The notes: generated from the letters alone by a model not told the origin. Shown: positions 10,998 through 22,964, counted from the stretch's first letter. The stretch: DNA of 64,000 bases from Gonapodya sp. JEL0774 (GCA_027604505.1 JADIIX010000054.1:62001-126000); one strand, 5' to 3'. Translations and numbers: made by a program.

Positions 10998-13663
10998 TTA
11001 CTTCTTTTCGTAGGCCTGCTCGTGAACCTTCTGCGCCCGACCAGACGGGTCCTCAGGGCAACCTGCAGAGTAATGCAAAGTCAGCAAACAGGATGCATAG
11101 TTACCGAACCACAAGAAAACTTCACCCCAGTCTTTCCTTGGGATCCATCGCATAACCGTGGTCAGGCACTGCTTCTGTGGGAAGTGTTGCTCAAAAATTT
11201 GACGGTAATAGTACGCCTCCTTCGTCGTAGGTGTGTCGTGGGGGAACCTTTCGGCGGCTGCGGCAAAGTCGACATCGGAAACCGACTTTTCGGCGTGGTC
11301 CTTGAGTCCGTCGATCCACGAGTACCCTACACCGTCAGAGAATTGCTCTTTCTGACGCCAGAGAATCTCATCAGGGAGGTATGGCTTTTCCGGGGTATCA
11401 AATGCCTTCCGGATGACGAACTTTTCGCCCTTGTGGAAATAGGGAGCCTGGTTGATGAGTTTGTGGTTGGCAGGTACCACGTTCATAGCAACGTCGAGGA
11501 AAGCCCTGTCCTGGAAGGGTACACGGGACTCAAGACCCCAAGCCATTGTGGACTTGTTGGCACGAAGGTTATCGGACTTGTTGAGGTTCTGGATGCGGGC
11601 GATGCACTCGTGGTGGAGTTGACGAGCGTCGGGAGCGTAGTGGAAATAAAGGTATCCTTGATGGTGGAGCAAGGGGCGGGAAATGGATCTTTATGAGACT
11701 ACAACAACTTGCGCATTGACAACGCCACGTAGGAGTATCGCGATAACGGCAAGTCAGCAGAATACAATTTTTCCTCCATCACGAACTTTCGGAGCGGTTC
11801 TGAATTGTATGTCATCATTTGTCTCCCGGAATTTGGATGAAGCAATCTTTCTGCGAATGACCGACAAGCATCATCCGACTTACCTCCGAAAATTTCGTCA
11901 CTTCCCTCACCACTAAGAACCATCTTGACACCCATGCTTTTAATCCGGCGAGAGAGGAGGTACCTACACCGTGATTCAACAGAGATTGCTGATTCATAAA
12001 AGTGCTCCACGGAAACGATCCATCAATCAAAAGTAAAGGCAAATTGGTCACTCACATCGGCGTGCTCGCCCTAATAGTCGTCACGTCGTACGTCTCCAAA
12101 TGATAAATAACGTCCGGAATGGCGTCCAAACCTTCATCGAAGGTGTAGGTGTACTCGTGGTGGGCGGTACCTAAAAAGTCGGCGACAATCCGGGCGAACT
12201 TGAGGTCGGGGGCGCCAGGAAGACCAATAGAGAAGGAGTGGAGGCGAGGCCACATCGAGATGGCTTGGAGGGCTTGAGCTGGGGTGGGGGTGCCACTAAG
12301 GTGAGCTCGACCCGAGACACGGCAACCATTGGAGAGCAAACCACAAAATATCACCAACCAACCAGTTTCATCCGTGTCTTCATCTCCAGAAGACAATCCG
12401 TTGGTTTGCACGTTGCCCTTCTTGTTCTTCTCCTCCTCCCTCATACGTTCGATTGTCCTCACTGTGATTGCCGAGATGATGGAGGAGTCCAATCCTCCGG
12501 ACAACAACACCCCGAACGGCACTTCTGACATGAGACGCTTCTTCACCGCCCGCTCGAGAGACTCGCGAAGTTGCTTATACATTTCCGCGTCCTCCTCAGG
12601 GGTTTGCTTGTACGCGAGAGCGGCATCGTCAGGTACGCCAGCCTTGGGATGGTCGTACCAGGTCGGGTGATAATATTGGACAAATTGTTTGGTTTTTGAG
12701 GAGTAATAGTGGCCAGGGGGGAAGGCTTCGATACGGTCGCAGTCCTCGTTCATTGTCTTCATCTCCGAGGAGACCCAAGTGGAGCCATCCGAATCTCGCC
12801 AGCCAATGTACAGGGTTGTGATGCCGAGAGGGTCACGAGCAATGAGGTACTCGTCGGTGCGAGCGTCGTAGAGGGCGAAGCTGAAGAAACCATCGAGGTC
12901 GTTGATGAAGGTTTCTCGGAACTCCTCCCACTGGACAAACCGATTTCGAAAGGTGAGTCAAGGCATCTTCACCAACACACATCACAGAGAACGTCACAGA
13001 AAAGAGGCGTCACAACTTCAACATTGGCAATCGGGGTGCTCCATAGCCCAGTCCAGGCGTATGACTCAATACTGGTCGTCAAGGATTATCCCGAAAACCC
13101 ACCAGGTAAAGGATGACCTCACAATCAGAGTGGGTCTTGAAATTGTGTTGTTTTTGGAGTTTGGAACGGAGTTTCAGGTGGTTGTAGATTTCACCGTTGA
13201 CGGTGAGGATCACGGAATCATCCTCGTTGGTAAGTGGCTGGGCTCCCGAGTCTGATTGAACGGAAACGGTCGGGGTAGAGAGTTCGGGTACATAGATGTG
13301 AGAAGTGGTGAACTCTCTCAAAGAGGCCCATCAAACCGTCAATCCATCCGTGCCACCCACGCACCAACTCCAACGATTGCCAATCTCTCGTGGCAGACAA
13401 CGTTGTTTCCCGAGACCTTGATGCCGTTCCAGTCTGGACCACGGTGACGTATTCTTGGCAGTCGAGGAATTGAGTCGCGTTTGGAATCGCAGATGCCACG
13501 ATTCCATGGTGAAGATCGGGGTGGGTCAGTGATGGCTCCCCCATCACCACACCCGGCCGGACGAAACCAGGACTCGATGGACACACCTCTTCGAAAGAGC
13601 AAGCGCTCTTGCTCGAAATCCTTGCGGGTCTGCGACTCCAAAGACAGCGAAAATTCCACACAT
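10998..13663 (-). CDS. ASNS: Asparagine synthetase (glutamine-hydrolysing)
   Basis: Makes asparagine from aspartate, glutamine and ATP in the cytosol. Exons in transcript order: 13663-13587, 13453-13365, 13251-13103, 12930-12359, 12295-12056, 11963-11884, 11656-11126, 11062-10998; about 600 aa. It starts MCGIFAVFG, so Cys2 is the class-II amidotransferase nucleophile. RHRGPDWNG, the NGEIYNH motif and [22 protein letters not shown] follow. The synthetase half has the PP-loop [29 protein letters not shown] and the C-terminal DPSGRA. The introns at 12358-12296 and 11125-11063 are each 63 nt, a multiple of three, and free of stops, so unspliced transcripts stay in frame. The family does not carry those two inserts, which supports splicing. 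Confidence 0.93.
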
Positions 13664-14662
13664 TGTTGAAGTTTTCCAAGTCGGCCCGTTTGGAGAAAAG
13701 GTGCCCTTGGCTGTGCCACATGTTGAAACTGCTCCCGAAGTGACAATGATTGACAACACTTTGATCATTCTCATTCGATAACCAGCAATGACTCATTGAA
13801 ACGTTATTCTCTCCCGGACACCGCGGGAGCGCCGCGATGGCTTGTCTTGCTTCTTTTAACGCGAATCAGGTGAGCGTTTTTGTTCGTCGTGCAACTGGCA
13901 CATGTTGCCTTGAAACGGTACCCCCAATATAGAGTGTCCTCTCCTTAGTAATGGAGATGTGGCATGGGACAAATTGGGGAACAGAAGAGGCGACATCGTT
14001 CGCCACCTGGGTTGCAGCAGTTTCCGACATTGATTCGGTCGTTGCCAGGCCTCCTAACCGAGGCGCGAGTCCAGGAACATTTCATGCCTACGGCATGTAG
14101 TGACTGTCGCATCGCTTGGCGTTCTGTGCGTTCTACTGCTGACTTCTTTTCTGTGTGTTTCCGAAGGACTTTTCCAGCTCCACGCTATCAACAGATTTCG
14201 GACTTCTCTATCTTGTTTTGGCTTGCTTGAAACGTCGATCGATTCATTTCAAAGCGGCAACTGCCACTCCTCTGTGGTTCGTGGTTTCAGTGAACTCAGA
14301 GTGGTCAATTGCAACGCCTTTATCTCCGACAGAACCCATCCCGGGTGCAGCGTCACTCTCGCATAGACTCGTATTCATGTTATCTAGATTGTAATATTGC
14401 TCTCGAAGCTAATGTGAATCAAAGTCTCATCACATCATTTTGAGGCAGTCGGTTTGAGGGTAAAACCCCAAATTAGCAGTCATAGTATCACAGTTTGACG
14501 CATCTATCACCGAATGTTTCTTGATCGAAATGGCGAAGGTGACAACTTCGCCACCCCATTTCACACGCATCTGTTACATTTAAGGTCCACACGGGCCCAA
14601 ACAAGTCATCACCCAAGTTCCAACCTTTCAAACTCCCTATTCCAACAAAGCGACAAACGATC
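13664..14662. other. Intergenic region between divergent ASNS and TPPP
   Basis: About 1 kb with no gene I can support. Short open frames here have no recognisable motif. ATG 13837 followed by a donor-like AG/GTGAGC near 13870 could be a small upstream exon, but no acceptor with matching phase stood out. The two flanking genes diverge, so both promoters should lie here. Confidence 0.5.
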
Positions 14663-15894
14663 ATGCCATTTGACAACCTCCTCGATGCTTTCGAAGCCTG
14701 GGCCAACTTTGGCACCGGTTCGATCAACGCTCTGAACTCTATGACGTCCACGAGTATGATGGACGGTGCCCGATGGGCGAAGTTTTGCAAAGAGGCAGGA
14801 CTGGTGGACGGGAAGGTTGTTACAGTGACGGAAGTGGATATTGTATTCAACAAGGTGAGAGAAAGGTCCAAGCCTTCTGCCAGAGAAGTATTCGCTCATC
14901 GCTGAAATCTATCTTGCATGTTACGACTCGAACACAGGTTCGTCCTCCCAACCAACGCAAAGTTGACTACGAGGGATTCATGCGCGGGTTGGAGTTCATC
15001 TCCGAGAAGAGATTCCCGTCCGTCAAGACACAACCCGAACGGATGAAGATGATAATTTCGGAGGTACTTGAGTCATCGGGTAAGTTTGAGTGGATGCAGC
15101 TGATCAACCATTTGAACAACCATGTGGATCATGTTGACACTTCGGTTCGAACTTTTGCAGGTCCACTGGCAAAAGTACGATTTGGAGCGCGCACGGTTAC
15201 CAACGCATGAAACATGCACTTACAATTATCTGATTGAATTATTAGACAAACGTGGCACCCACAACTGAAGCTACGACTTCTGTTGGTGAGTTTGACAGAG
15301 TAGTGGTTGGTTGTTGGTGATCCACATCACCCACGATCATTGTGGTTTTGTTCCAGTGAACCGCCTCACTGACGTCACAGGCTACACTGGTACACACAAG
15401 GTATGCTCGTTTGACTATTTCACGTCCGTTACTCTCTTTGCAACCGGTCCGCACGCCAGGAACGCTTCAACACCGACGGGACCGGTCGTGGACGGGACGG
15501 GCGCGACACCACCGCCGGCCTTGGCAAAGCTTCCAACAGAACTTACAAGGGTATTGTTCAAGATGTGGTGCCTCCCACTGGCAAACGCGCTATCACTCAG
15601 AGCATGGAGCAGGTGTATGGAATGGAAGGTCTCGCCCCCCTCGCGAAAAAGGGTGACGTGAGGAGCAGTACGGAGAAGATGGCGGGTAGTAAAGGAAGTT
15701 TGAAAGGGGGAAACGTGTTTGACAGGTTGACGAATTCCAATGCCTACACCGGTACTCACAAGGAGAGGTTCAATGCAGACGGGACCGGGCGCGGGATGGG
15801 TGGAAGAGACTCAATAGCCAAAGGAGCGGGGACTCAGTCCGTGTACAGGGGCGGGGATGTGAAAGATTTGAGCCAGATTGTGACGAGGCGATAA
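14663..15894 (+). CDS. TPPP: Tubulin polymerization-promoting protein (p25-alpha family) with duplicated core motif
   Basis: Microtubule-associated p25-alpha protein, about 288 aa; in fungi the family is linked to flagellated lineages. Exons 14663-14854, 14938-15079, 15161-15174, 15246-15285, 15357-15400, 15460-15894. The N-terminal domain matches p25-alpha: 'MDGARWAKFCKEAGLVDGK', 'TEVDIVFNK', 'KVDYEGFMRGLEFI'. The diagnostic disordered core 'NRLTDVTGYTGTHKERFN' plus DGTGRGRDGRD follows. A second copy, 'DRLTNSNAYTGTHKERFN' plus ADGTGRGMGGRD, lies about 90 residues later. The third exon is only 14 nt; without it the downstream frame hits a stop. The start ATG opens a short acidic leader before the domain. 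Confidence 0.88.
15161..15174 (+). other. 14-nt microexon in TPPP gene
   Basis: Acceptor TTTTGCAG before and donor GTACGA after. It enters in phase 1 and leaves in phase 0. Skipping it joins the flanking exons out of frame and gives an early stop. Confidence 0.7.
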
Positions 15895-16124
15895 GACGTT
15901 TGCTGGCGGCGGAGGTGTGAACTATTCTATTTATACCATTTGCACAGAATGTTCTTTTCGCAGTTCCTGTAATCTATGTTGCGTTTGTTTCTCTAACTGC
16001 ACATTGTGGATATGGAATGTTCAGAAGGGACCAGCTCCAATGAGGCACCAACTCCACTTCGGCCCGCCAACGTTTGTGACGCATAAGTCAGTTCAACGCT
16101 CCTTCGAATCTCTTCTCCAAAACA

Positions 16125-17989
16125 ATGCCCGGCCTCTCTGCAGCTTCATCCTCCAAAAGCGCTCCCGCTTACCCGCGCTTGACCAAGCTATCGGCGTTGA
16201 CCTGCACACTCGCTGACGCTATCCAAGTTCTCGATCGCGACGGTGCGGTGATCGTTACGGATTTGATGACCAAGGAAGATGCGGCGAAAATTATTAAAGA
16301 CATGGAGCCGTACTTGGAGAGGGCGGGGGCATCAAACAGTGAGTAATCGGGTTGGGCGGATTTGCTGCCGAACGAATGGGGACGGGCCCCCTTGTGGATC
16401 TTAAAGCATGATCATCCTCATCGTCTGGAATAGATGATTTTGCGGGATTCAAGACATTCCGAAGTGGAGCATTGCCGGCTCGCTCGCCCACCTTCAACGA
16501 GAGGGTTTTGCTCAATCCGAGTGAGTTCAGTTGGTCATCCACACCACGTTGGTTACAATACCGTAACGCAATCACGATGCGCAATTTTTTACGTCCAAGT
16601 TTTCTTGGGCCTCGCGGAGCACACCCTCTCCAAATGGTGTGAGAGGTTCCATGTGATGGCGACACAGGTGATCAAAATCATGCCGGGGGAGAAAGCACAG
16701 GAGCTCCACAGGTGAATTGATTTGCCACTCTGCTTGATTGCTTGTTTGGATTTCTTTGTTTGCTAACAAATTTGTTGGCACCACATTACTTCTGTGATGG
16801 ATAGGGATCGCCAAGCATGGGGCACGGACCTTCTCGGGGACCAAGTCGAGCCTCAATTGGCCTCGATGTGGGCACTGTCTGAATTTACGAAAGAGAACGG
16901 AGCCACGCGCGTTGGTGTGTACTCGTGCTGCTCTGTGACTCGTCGTCCGTAACATCACATTGTTGACCACAATCATCATCGATCTTCTCTGCCTTCCAGT
17001 TCCCCGTACCCACATTCGCCCACTTGACTACTCGATAAAGCCAACTGAATCTCAAATCTGCTACGCGGAAATGCCCGCAGGCTCTGCCGTGTTTTATACC
17101 GGCTCCGCTATTCACAGCGGCGGTGCGAACGTGACCAAGGACAAGATCAGGTGGGGTATGCACGTGAGCTATGCTGCCGGTGAGTGGTGTTTGGCTGGCT
17201 GGCGGTCATATCTGAGGAGGTTAAGTGAAGTGACTCAACTCAATGTGTGTTCGGTGTAAAAGGATGGTTGCGCCAAGAAGAGAACCAGTACTTGAGCTGC
17301 CCACCCGAGATCGCCAAAAAACTTGACGTGAGAGTGCAGGAGCTTCTTGGATAGTGAGTTGTTCCGTTCGGGTCTTTTGACGTTTGCAGAGGTGGTGGGA
17401 GTGAATAATCCGACTGAATGCGCCTTCCTGAATTCACTGATGGTACTGTGTAACCCGCCTGGAATATTTTGCAGCACCATGGTGAGTTAATATCCTAAAT
17501 TGGGCTTGAGACGGAAGAATTCGGCGCTTGTCCACTCGGAACTCACCAAAGAGCAACTGCGCATGGCTCTGATGGATAGGGTATCAATGGGACACGACAG
17601 TTGTTGGGATACGAGCTCAATGAATGCTGGTGTAATTGGATAGAGGGTGTCACTTGCTCGAAACTCCACGATCCGGAAGTTTGGATGTTGAATTCCAAAT
17701 TGTCAGAATTGGAGCACGCAAGATTCAATTTGCATCCAAGACACGGACTCAGTTCAATCGCTGTATACATTTTGCATCTGATGCATATACTATCTTCCAA
17801 CCGCAGGCGGACAAATCCCTCGGCTACTACTCTCCGCCGCTCGCACAAGATATCCCCAGTCAGGTGGACACGCATGAGGCGTTTGGTGGTAACGATACTC
17901 TATCTCCCGAATTTGCGCTGGGACGTCGGCCGAGAAAAGAGGCGAGCTTCAACCGATTGGTACGGTACGACAAGCCCGCCAAACTGTAG
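16125..17989 (+). CDS. Phytanoyl-CoA dioxygenase (PhyH) family oxygenase
   Basis: Fe(II)/2-oxoglutarate-dependent dioxygenase-like protein, about 327 aa. Exons 16125-16338, 16434-16520, 16600-16711, 16805-16914, 17000-17179, 17263-17353, 17475-17481, 17807-17989. Family features in order: '[19 protein letters not shown]' near the N-terminus, ENGATRVVPRTH with a candidate metal His, '[18 protein letters not shown]' with the distal His, and the typical '[18 protein letters not shown]'. The C-terminal motif [14 protein letters not shown] forms only if the 7-nt exon 17475-17481 is used. No peroxisomal PTS1 is seen (ends DKPAKL). The substrate cannot be told; the family includes phytanoyl-CoA hydroxylase and secondary-metabolism enzymes. 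Confidence 0.8.
17475..17481 (+). other. 7-nt microexon in PhyH-family gene
   Basis: Sequence CACCATG between acceptor ATTTTGCAG and donor GTGAGT. It enters in phase 2 and leaves in phase 0, restoring the frame between 'VQELLG' and 'ADKSLGYY'. The following intron is 325 nt, long for this window. Confidence 0.65.
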
Positions 17990-18202
17990 GTGGCTTAGAT
18001 AACGAGTGACCGATTTTGGATCATTTATTGTGAGAACTGAGTAAATCGCACAGAAAGGAAGCCTTATGTAGTTGTGCAAGTGCCCTCTCAGAATAATATC
18101 ATCCACCCTAACCAGCTTGGCAAACGTTGGTCGGCATGACTCATCCCGAGCTCTTCAACAGAGAAATCGTCACCGCCTGTACCATCAACTTTTCTATTCT
18201 CG

Positions 18203-19811
18203 ATGAACGCAACAATGCAATCAAGTACATCAAATCAGAATACCCGCTCTTACTCTGGGCACTCGAGTGTTCATAATCATGCCGAATCTGCTCCGTCCAA
18301 GATTTCTTCACCATCAACCCTTGTGAACGATTCCGGTCAGAGCCAGAACGCGGATAATCAAACAGCATCCGAATCAACTCAGCGCCTTATTACAAGTCAA
18401 TCCAGAAGACGCTCGTCTGTGCTCTCCACGAGATCCACGCCCTCCCGACCACACAGTCCGGCTACAGAAGCCCTGCTCTCCTATGTCCACAAGGATCGTA
18501 GAACTTTGCTCATTGCAGTAGATGAGAGTGATCAGGCAATGGAGGCTGTGGATTGGACAATAAAGGTGATTTGGTGTGTGAACAGGGAAACTTTGGGTCA
18601 AGCATAACAATGAATTTCTTCCTAATATCCAGAACCTATTGAAACATGACGATCAGGTGAGTGTGGGAATGGAATGGGGCAGAAGAAAAGGAGTTCGCGG
18701 GAAGGCGATATTGGACGCAATATGCGACGTCACTTGTAGCTAAATCGCTTACTCTCCAACCACTGTCGAGGTCATTCTTCTCTACGTTGTCCCAGAATCC
18801 GTAGTACGAGACATCGTCAACACAGGCGCCCCAACCACTCCGGTATTGGAACACCAAAATCCCGACGGTCAAGCAGACAGCAGCAGCGGAGTGGAAGAGG
18901 TGTTCGCTTCAATGGTAATTATGGCTCAATCTATATGTGTGGACTTTTCTTGTACGAGAGCTTCACTTTCTTTTCATCACACCACTCTCAGGTCCGAAGC
19001 CTCACTCGCCGCTATAGTCCCCGATTTCGAGCAGCAGCAAGCACAACTGCTTATTTACAGTCTGCTGCGCCTGAAATAGCACCCGCAGAATCACACCATG
19101 CACATTCTCCATCCTCCGCCACGATACCCGTGAGGGACTTCGATTCCCAACCAACTGTACGACAACCTTCGCGTCCAACTGCACTCGCAACACCTTCACA
19201 GGAACAAAACTCTTCCACCCTCCGCCAACCGCTATGCAACATCAATTTAATTATTGATGTCAAGATGGGTGACCCAAAACTCGTAATCTGTGAGACAGTG
19301 AGTAACTCGAGACCCTCCACCTCTCAGGGATCTGACCGTAGAATCCTACATACCCAAACGCTCTCCTCTGCTTAGGCGGCGTCTCTTTCAGCGTACATGG
19401 TTGTTATCGGATCACGTGGTCGTGGTGCTCTGAAGAGGTAACGAATATCACGCCCTGTTCGTTCCATTCACAGTTCGATCAAAGACTAATTTGGCATTCA
19501 ACGACTCACCCGGTCCACTACCGTACACCTTACCTTTTAACAGTTTTCTTCTAGGTTCTGTTTCGCTCTACGTCGCCCAACACTGCCACTCCCCTGTCAT
19601 CGTTGTGAGGGATGGGATGGCGAGAGGCGACACCGGGTTAACAGGTTGAGTAGCTATGATGGTCAAAGTCTCTAAGAGGTGGTGCAATTGGCTGTTGAGT
19701 CACGGAGAAATAACTTCTGTAGATGGATCATCATATGGAGAAGAGTTTGAAGATCAATCCAAGCTTTCGAACGCGGTAGCTATTTCCGCGGTAAAGCTCC
19801 AGCAAATGTGA
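18203..19811 (+). CDS. Universal stress protein (UspA) domain protein
   Basis: About 362 aa. Exons 18203-18565, 18633-18656, 18771-18914, 18992-19297, 19376-19437, 19544-19644, 19723-19811. Residues 1-95 are Ser/Thr-rich and look disordered. The USP fold then starts: RRTLLIAVDESDQAMEAVDW, VILLYVVPESVVRDIV, and after a Ser/Pro-rich insertion of roughly 90 residues, 'KLVICETAASLSAYMVVIG', SRGRGALK and 'LLGSVSLYVAQHCHSPVIVV', the classic ATP-binding G-x2-G-x9-G region. Such inserted, long-tailed USP proteins are common in fungi. The last exon reading to TGA 19809 is plausible, but another intron there is possible. Role in stress signalling is inferred from the family only. Confidence 0.75.
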
Positions 19812-20047
19812 GAAAGAAACAAGAATGTGAAGAATTGGGTGTCCATTCCGCGAGCTTCAAACGATTCGTGGTTACCAGAACTCCAACACCATTGACAGAG
19901 TTCGAGACATTTGAGCCACCTTAAAAGTTCATTCTCACCACGTAAGTAATAATGTATTCAATATTCATTCTATATGATGGTGCATTCTAATCGCCTCCGC
20001 CAATATAATACGCAACAACAAGAAACCCCACGCATTGAATCCGCTCC

Positions 20048-22964
20048 TCACAATCCGATGGACGGGTCTTTCTTCGTCTCAAGTACAATCTGTGTCCTCG
20101 CCATCTCCTCGGCCTCCTCTGCGGAAACGTGCACGCGTGGGCCGACGAACCAGAACTTGGCCCAGATCCAGTAGACCGAGATCAGCAATGACACGCCCAC
20201 GAGCATAATTGGTGTAAAGTTGAGGTTCTCGACTGTGACGGGCATGAGCTGAGGGAGGCAGAGAAGGATCACGACGTAGACCATGAAGATGATGGCGATG
20301 TAGTTGATGAGCAGCGAGTATCTGCCGAGGTCTGTTCATGGGTACGGAAAGAACATATGTGTTACTATGTACTACATGTAGCACAACAACGCAAAGTGAG
20401 GAACACACTGAAGCCGCTCTGCTTGAATGTATCGCGTGCCCAAACAACCTTGCAGATAGTAGGCAACGTGTACGCAATATATGTCCCCACTGTGGAGAAG
20501 CTCGCAAACGCTGAGACAGCGACGCTAGAACCAAAGTGCGCAGACACCAAGATCCCTGGAGCAGGTGAACGAGCGGTTGTGAGCCGTCCAATCAACAAGG
20601 GCACAGCACAAAAGTGGACGAGTTACGTACACGTCACAAAAGCATGGACCCAGATGGCGCGGATGGGCTGTTTTGTTTTAGGGTGTACCTAGATTCAAGA
20701 GAGAAGCACGGGTGAGATTGCAAACGCGTTGTTTGTTCTCACAAGAAAACTCACCCAGTGGAACCATTTGGGAATCGCACCGTCACGGGCCCAGGCGTCT
20801 GTGTTGTTGAAGATAACGCGTCGGGGTGTGAGCGAGCGACCTCATGATGCCACCATATAAACAGTGATGATAGGGAAACATACACAACGCCCGCGAGCCT
20901 CCGTTGTGTCCAGCTTGGATGTTCCAAATGTACTGTAGGATCATATAAATGGTGAGGAACATGGTGACTTCCTTGTTACCGCCCGTACCCTACATAGGAA
21001 GGAATAAATACACAATGGTTTTGTTGAGGTTCAACGATCAAAAATGCCAACCAAGAAACAAACAACGAACCTGTTCAAAAACGCACACCAACGACTGCTT
21101 GTAGCGGCAGTTGAGTACAGCGTCAACGTCTGTGATGGAGTAGTTGAGGATCAGGATGAAGGCGTATCCCAGAATCTGAGAAGCGGCGAGAGAGACAATT
21201 ATGGAACGGGATGGGGCCGTGGCGGAGTCAACAGTTTCCTGGCAAAGTAGGGGTTTTAAAAGGATGATTGAGTTTGCAGGGACACGGTTGCGGAGAAACC
21301 AGAAGCTCACCTCGCTGATGTCTGTCAAGGGGTGATTGAAGAGTGTGAATGAACTTTAAGCTGTCTGAAGCCTACGCAACCGAAAAGTTCTTAGATCTTA
21401 CGTGCGGAAACCTGGGGTACGGAGTTAGAGCGATCATAGGAATGTCATTCATCAGTACGCCAGCAGCGAACACTCAACTGTATACTTACATCATAGCCCC
21501 AGAAACCTATTCATGACACAAGAGAGAAACGCATCAGTTGCGTTTTAGTTTCTTTTCGAGATCTCCGAGCTGAACACCTCTTGCAATGACTCACACCAAA
21601 TGGGCATCAAAAAGCTGAGCTGGAATGCGATGGCTTTGTTATCCCATCCCGTCTGATCAACAAAACTGCCCCAGGTCTGAGCGGCGGTCGCTTTCGCGGG
21701 CGAGAGAGCGAGGAGGGGGACTTGCAACGGAAACAGGAAACGTGGGAGAGAGTTCGCTCGAGTTACAAGGCGGATCCCTGCGTCAATTACACCTTGAACT
21801 CACTCCCAAAGACAAACAGTCCTGACGCAATCCCGACCAGCGCGGTGTACGTGCAGTATCTCAAGAATCGTTCTCCTAGGGAGTTGCTCATTGCACCGAT
21901 GAATGCCAGGCCACACGCGATGGCGTACTCAGCGCCGGCAGAGCTCTTGTAGTCAGGGTGGTAGATTTGAATGGCCGAGACGACGAGAGTGGCTACAGTG
22001 AGGCCCTGTGAAGGGTGAGGTAAAATAATGAGAAGGGAGATGGTGTGAGAAGTTGTCGTGGTGGTGCGGAAACGTTGGGTTGCTTTGTGTGAAATTTCTC
22101 ACACTCGATGCACCACTGATGTGGAGGGCGATGATATCAAACCAGCCAGTGATCCAGGCCATCCCTAACCACAGTTAATTGGTAGAACGAATACCTCACT
22201 CAATTTGGCCACTCAAAGGTCAAGGTGAGAGCACTTTGCACTTACAAGGACCCCATCCCGGGCCGGACAATTTGGCAGACCAGTAGTAGAGGCCGCCTGC
22301 TGTGGGATAGGTTGAGCAGATCTCGGCCATGCTGTAGAAGAAGGACCGGAATTCATTGTCAGTGGGTGGTGAAAGCTACAGGCGCTGGGGTCCGCACTCG
22401 TGGGTAAAACTTACGACAGCGCTGTCGTCATACAGAAGATGGCAATGAGGGGCTGGTAGTCCGTTGATATTTTCAACCTGATCAAGCTCCATCCATGACG
22501 AGATGAAAATGAAACGCTCAATTTACCCATCCGATGAGCATTGCTTGAGGTCCTCCGGTTGTTATCTGAGGGCGTAACAGATCTGAGATAAGTGTATAAC
22601 CCTTCAGCGAGTCATGAGGTACTTGCAGCGAAAGAGTAGAGCGTTGCAATTGACGAGACATAACCGATGTATCCAAAGCTGGTCGCCATGTTCAGCATAA
22701 AACCCCATTTCCGGCTCAACTCTTGGCCTGTACAACAGCAATTGTCACCGATAAGCCTCGATATGGACGGCAGTGTGTGAGAAGGCGCCGTAAAACTACT
22801 TACGATAACCCATACGCGCGAGTACGACCTCATCTCATTGACGGGAAAAAGAGGGAGCACAGGACGGAGTCACGCCATCAGCAACAATTCCTTGCAAGGG
22901 AGCACGATGGCAGACAGTTTGAGGACATGGCGTGCTTACCGGACTCCTTCACTGCGCCGCTCAT
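20048..22964 (-). CDS. Amino-acid/GABA permease, APC superfamily
   Basis: Twelve-helix-type transporter, about 514 aa in 17 exons (transcript order): 22964-22940, 22727-22623, 22582-22527, 22452-22415, 22331-22246, 22164-22103, 22005-21804, 21720-21595, 21506-21490, 21411-21402, 21321-21311, 21238-21071, 20989-20884, 20798-20755, 20688-20631, 20555-20409, 20331-20048. Diagnostic stretches: QELSRKWGFMLNMATSFGYI, 'LSMAEICSTYPTAGGLYYW', 'CFWGYDVSAHISEETVDSA', SRALYAWARDGAIPKW, 'GTYIAYTLPTICKVV', GFNLGRYSLLINYIAIIF. Order and length match fungal and plant GABA/amino-acid permeases. The conserved SGYDxxxHxxEE-like loop is built from three consecutive microexons of 17, 10 and 11 nt. Substrate unknown. 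Confidence 0.85.
21311..21506 (-). other. Three consecutive microexons (17, 10, 11 nt) in the permease gene
   Basis: Exons 21506-21490, 21411-21402 and 21321-21311 encode C-F-W-G-Y-D, V-S-A and H-I-S-E, the conserved loop after transmembrane helix 6/7 of APC carriers. Donors are GTAAGT, GTAAGA and GTGAGC; acceptors AATAG, CCCCAG and TGACAG. Phases 1-0, 0-1, 1-0 chain correctly. Confidence 0.75.

Noticed and set aside
12296-12358. Treating the segment as coding sequence of asparagine synthetase
   Set aside because: The inserted residues are absent from the family and the borders are good splice sites, so it is called an intron.
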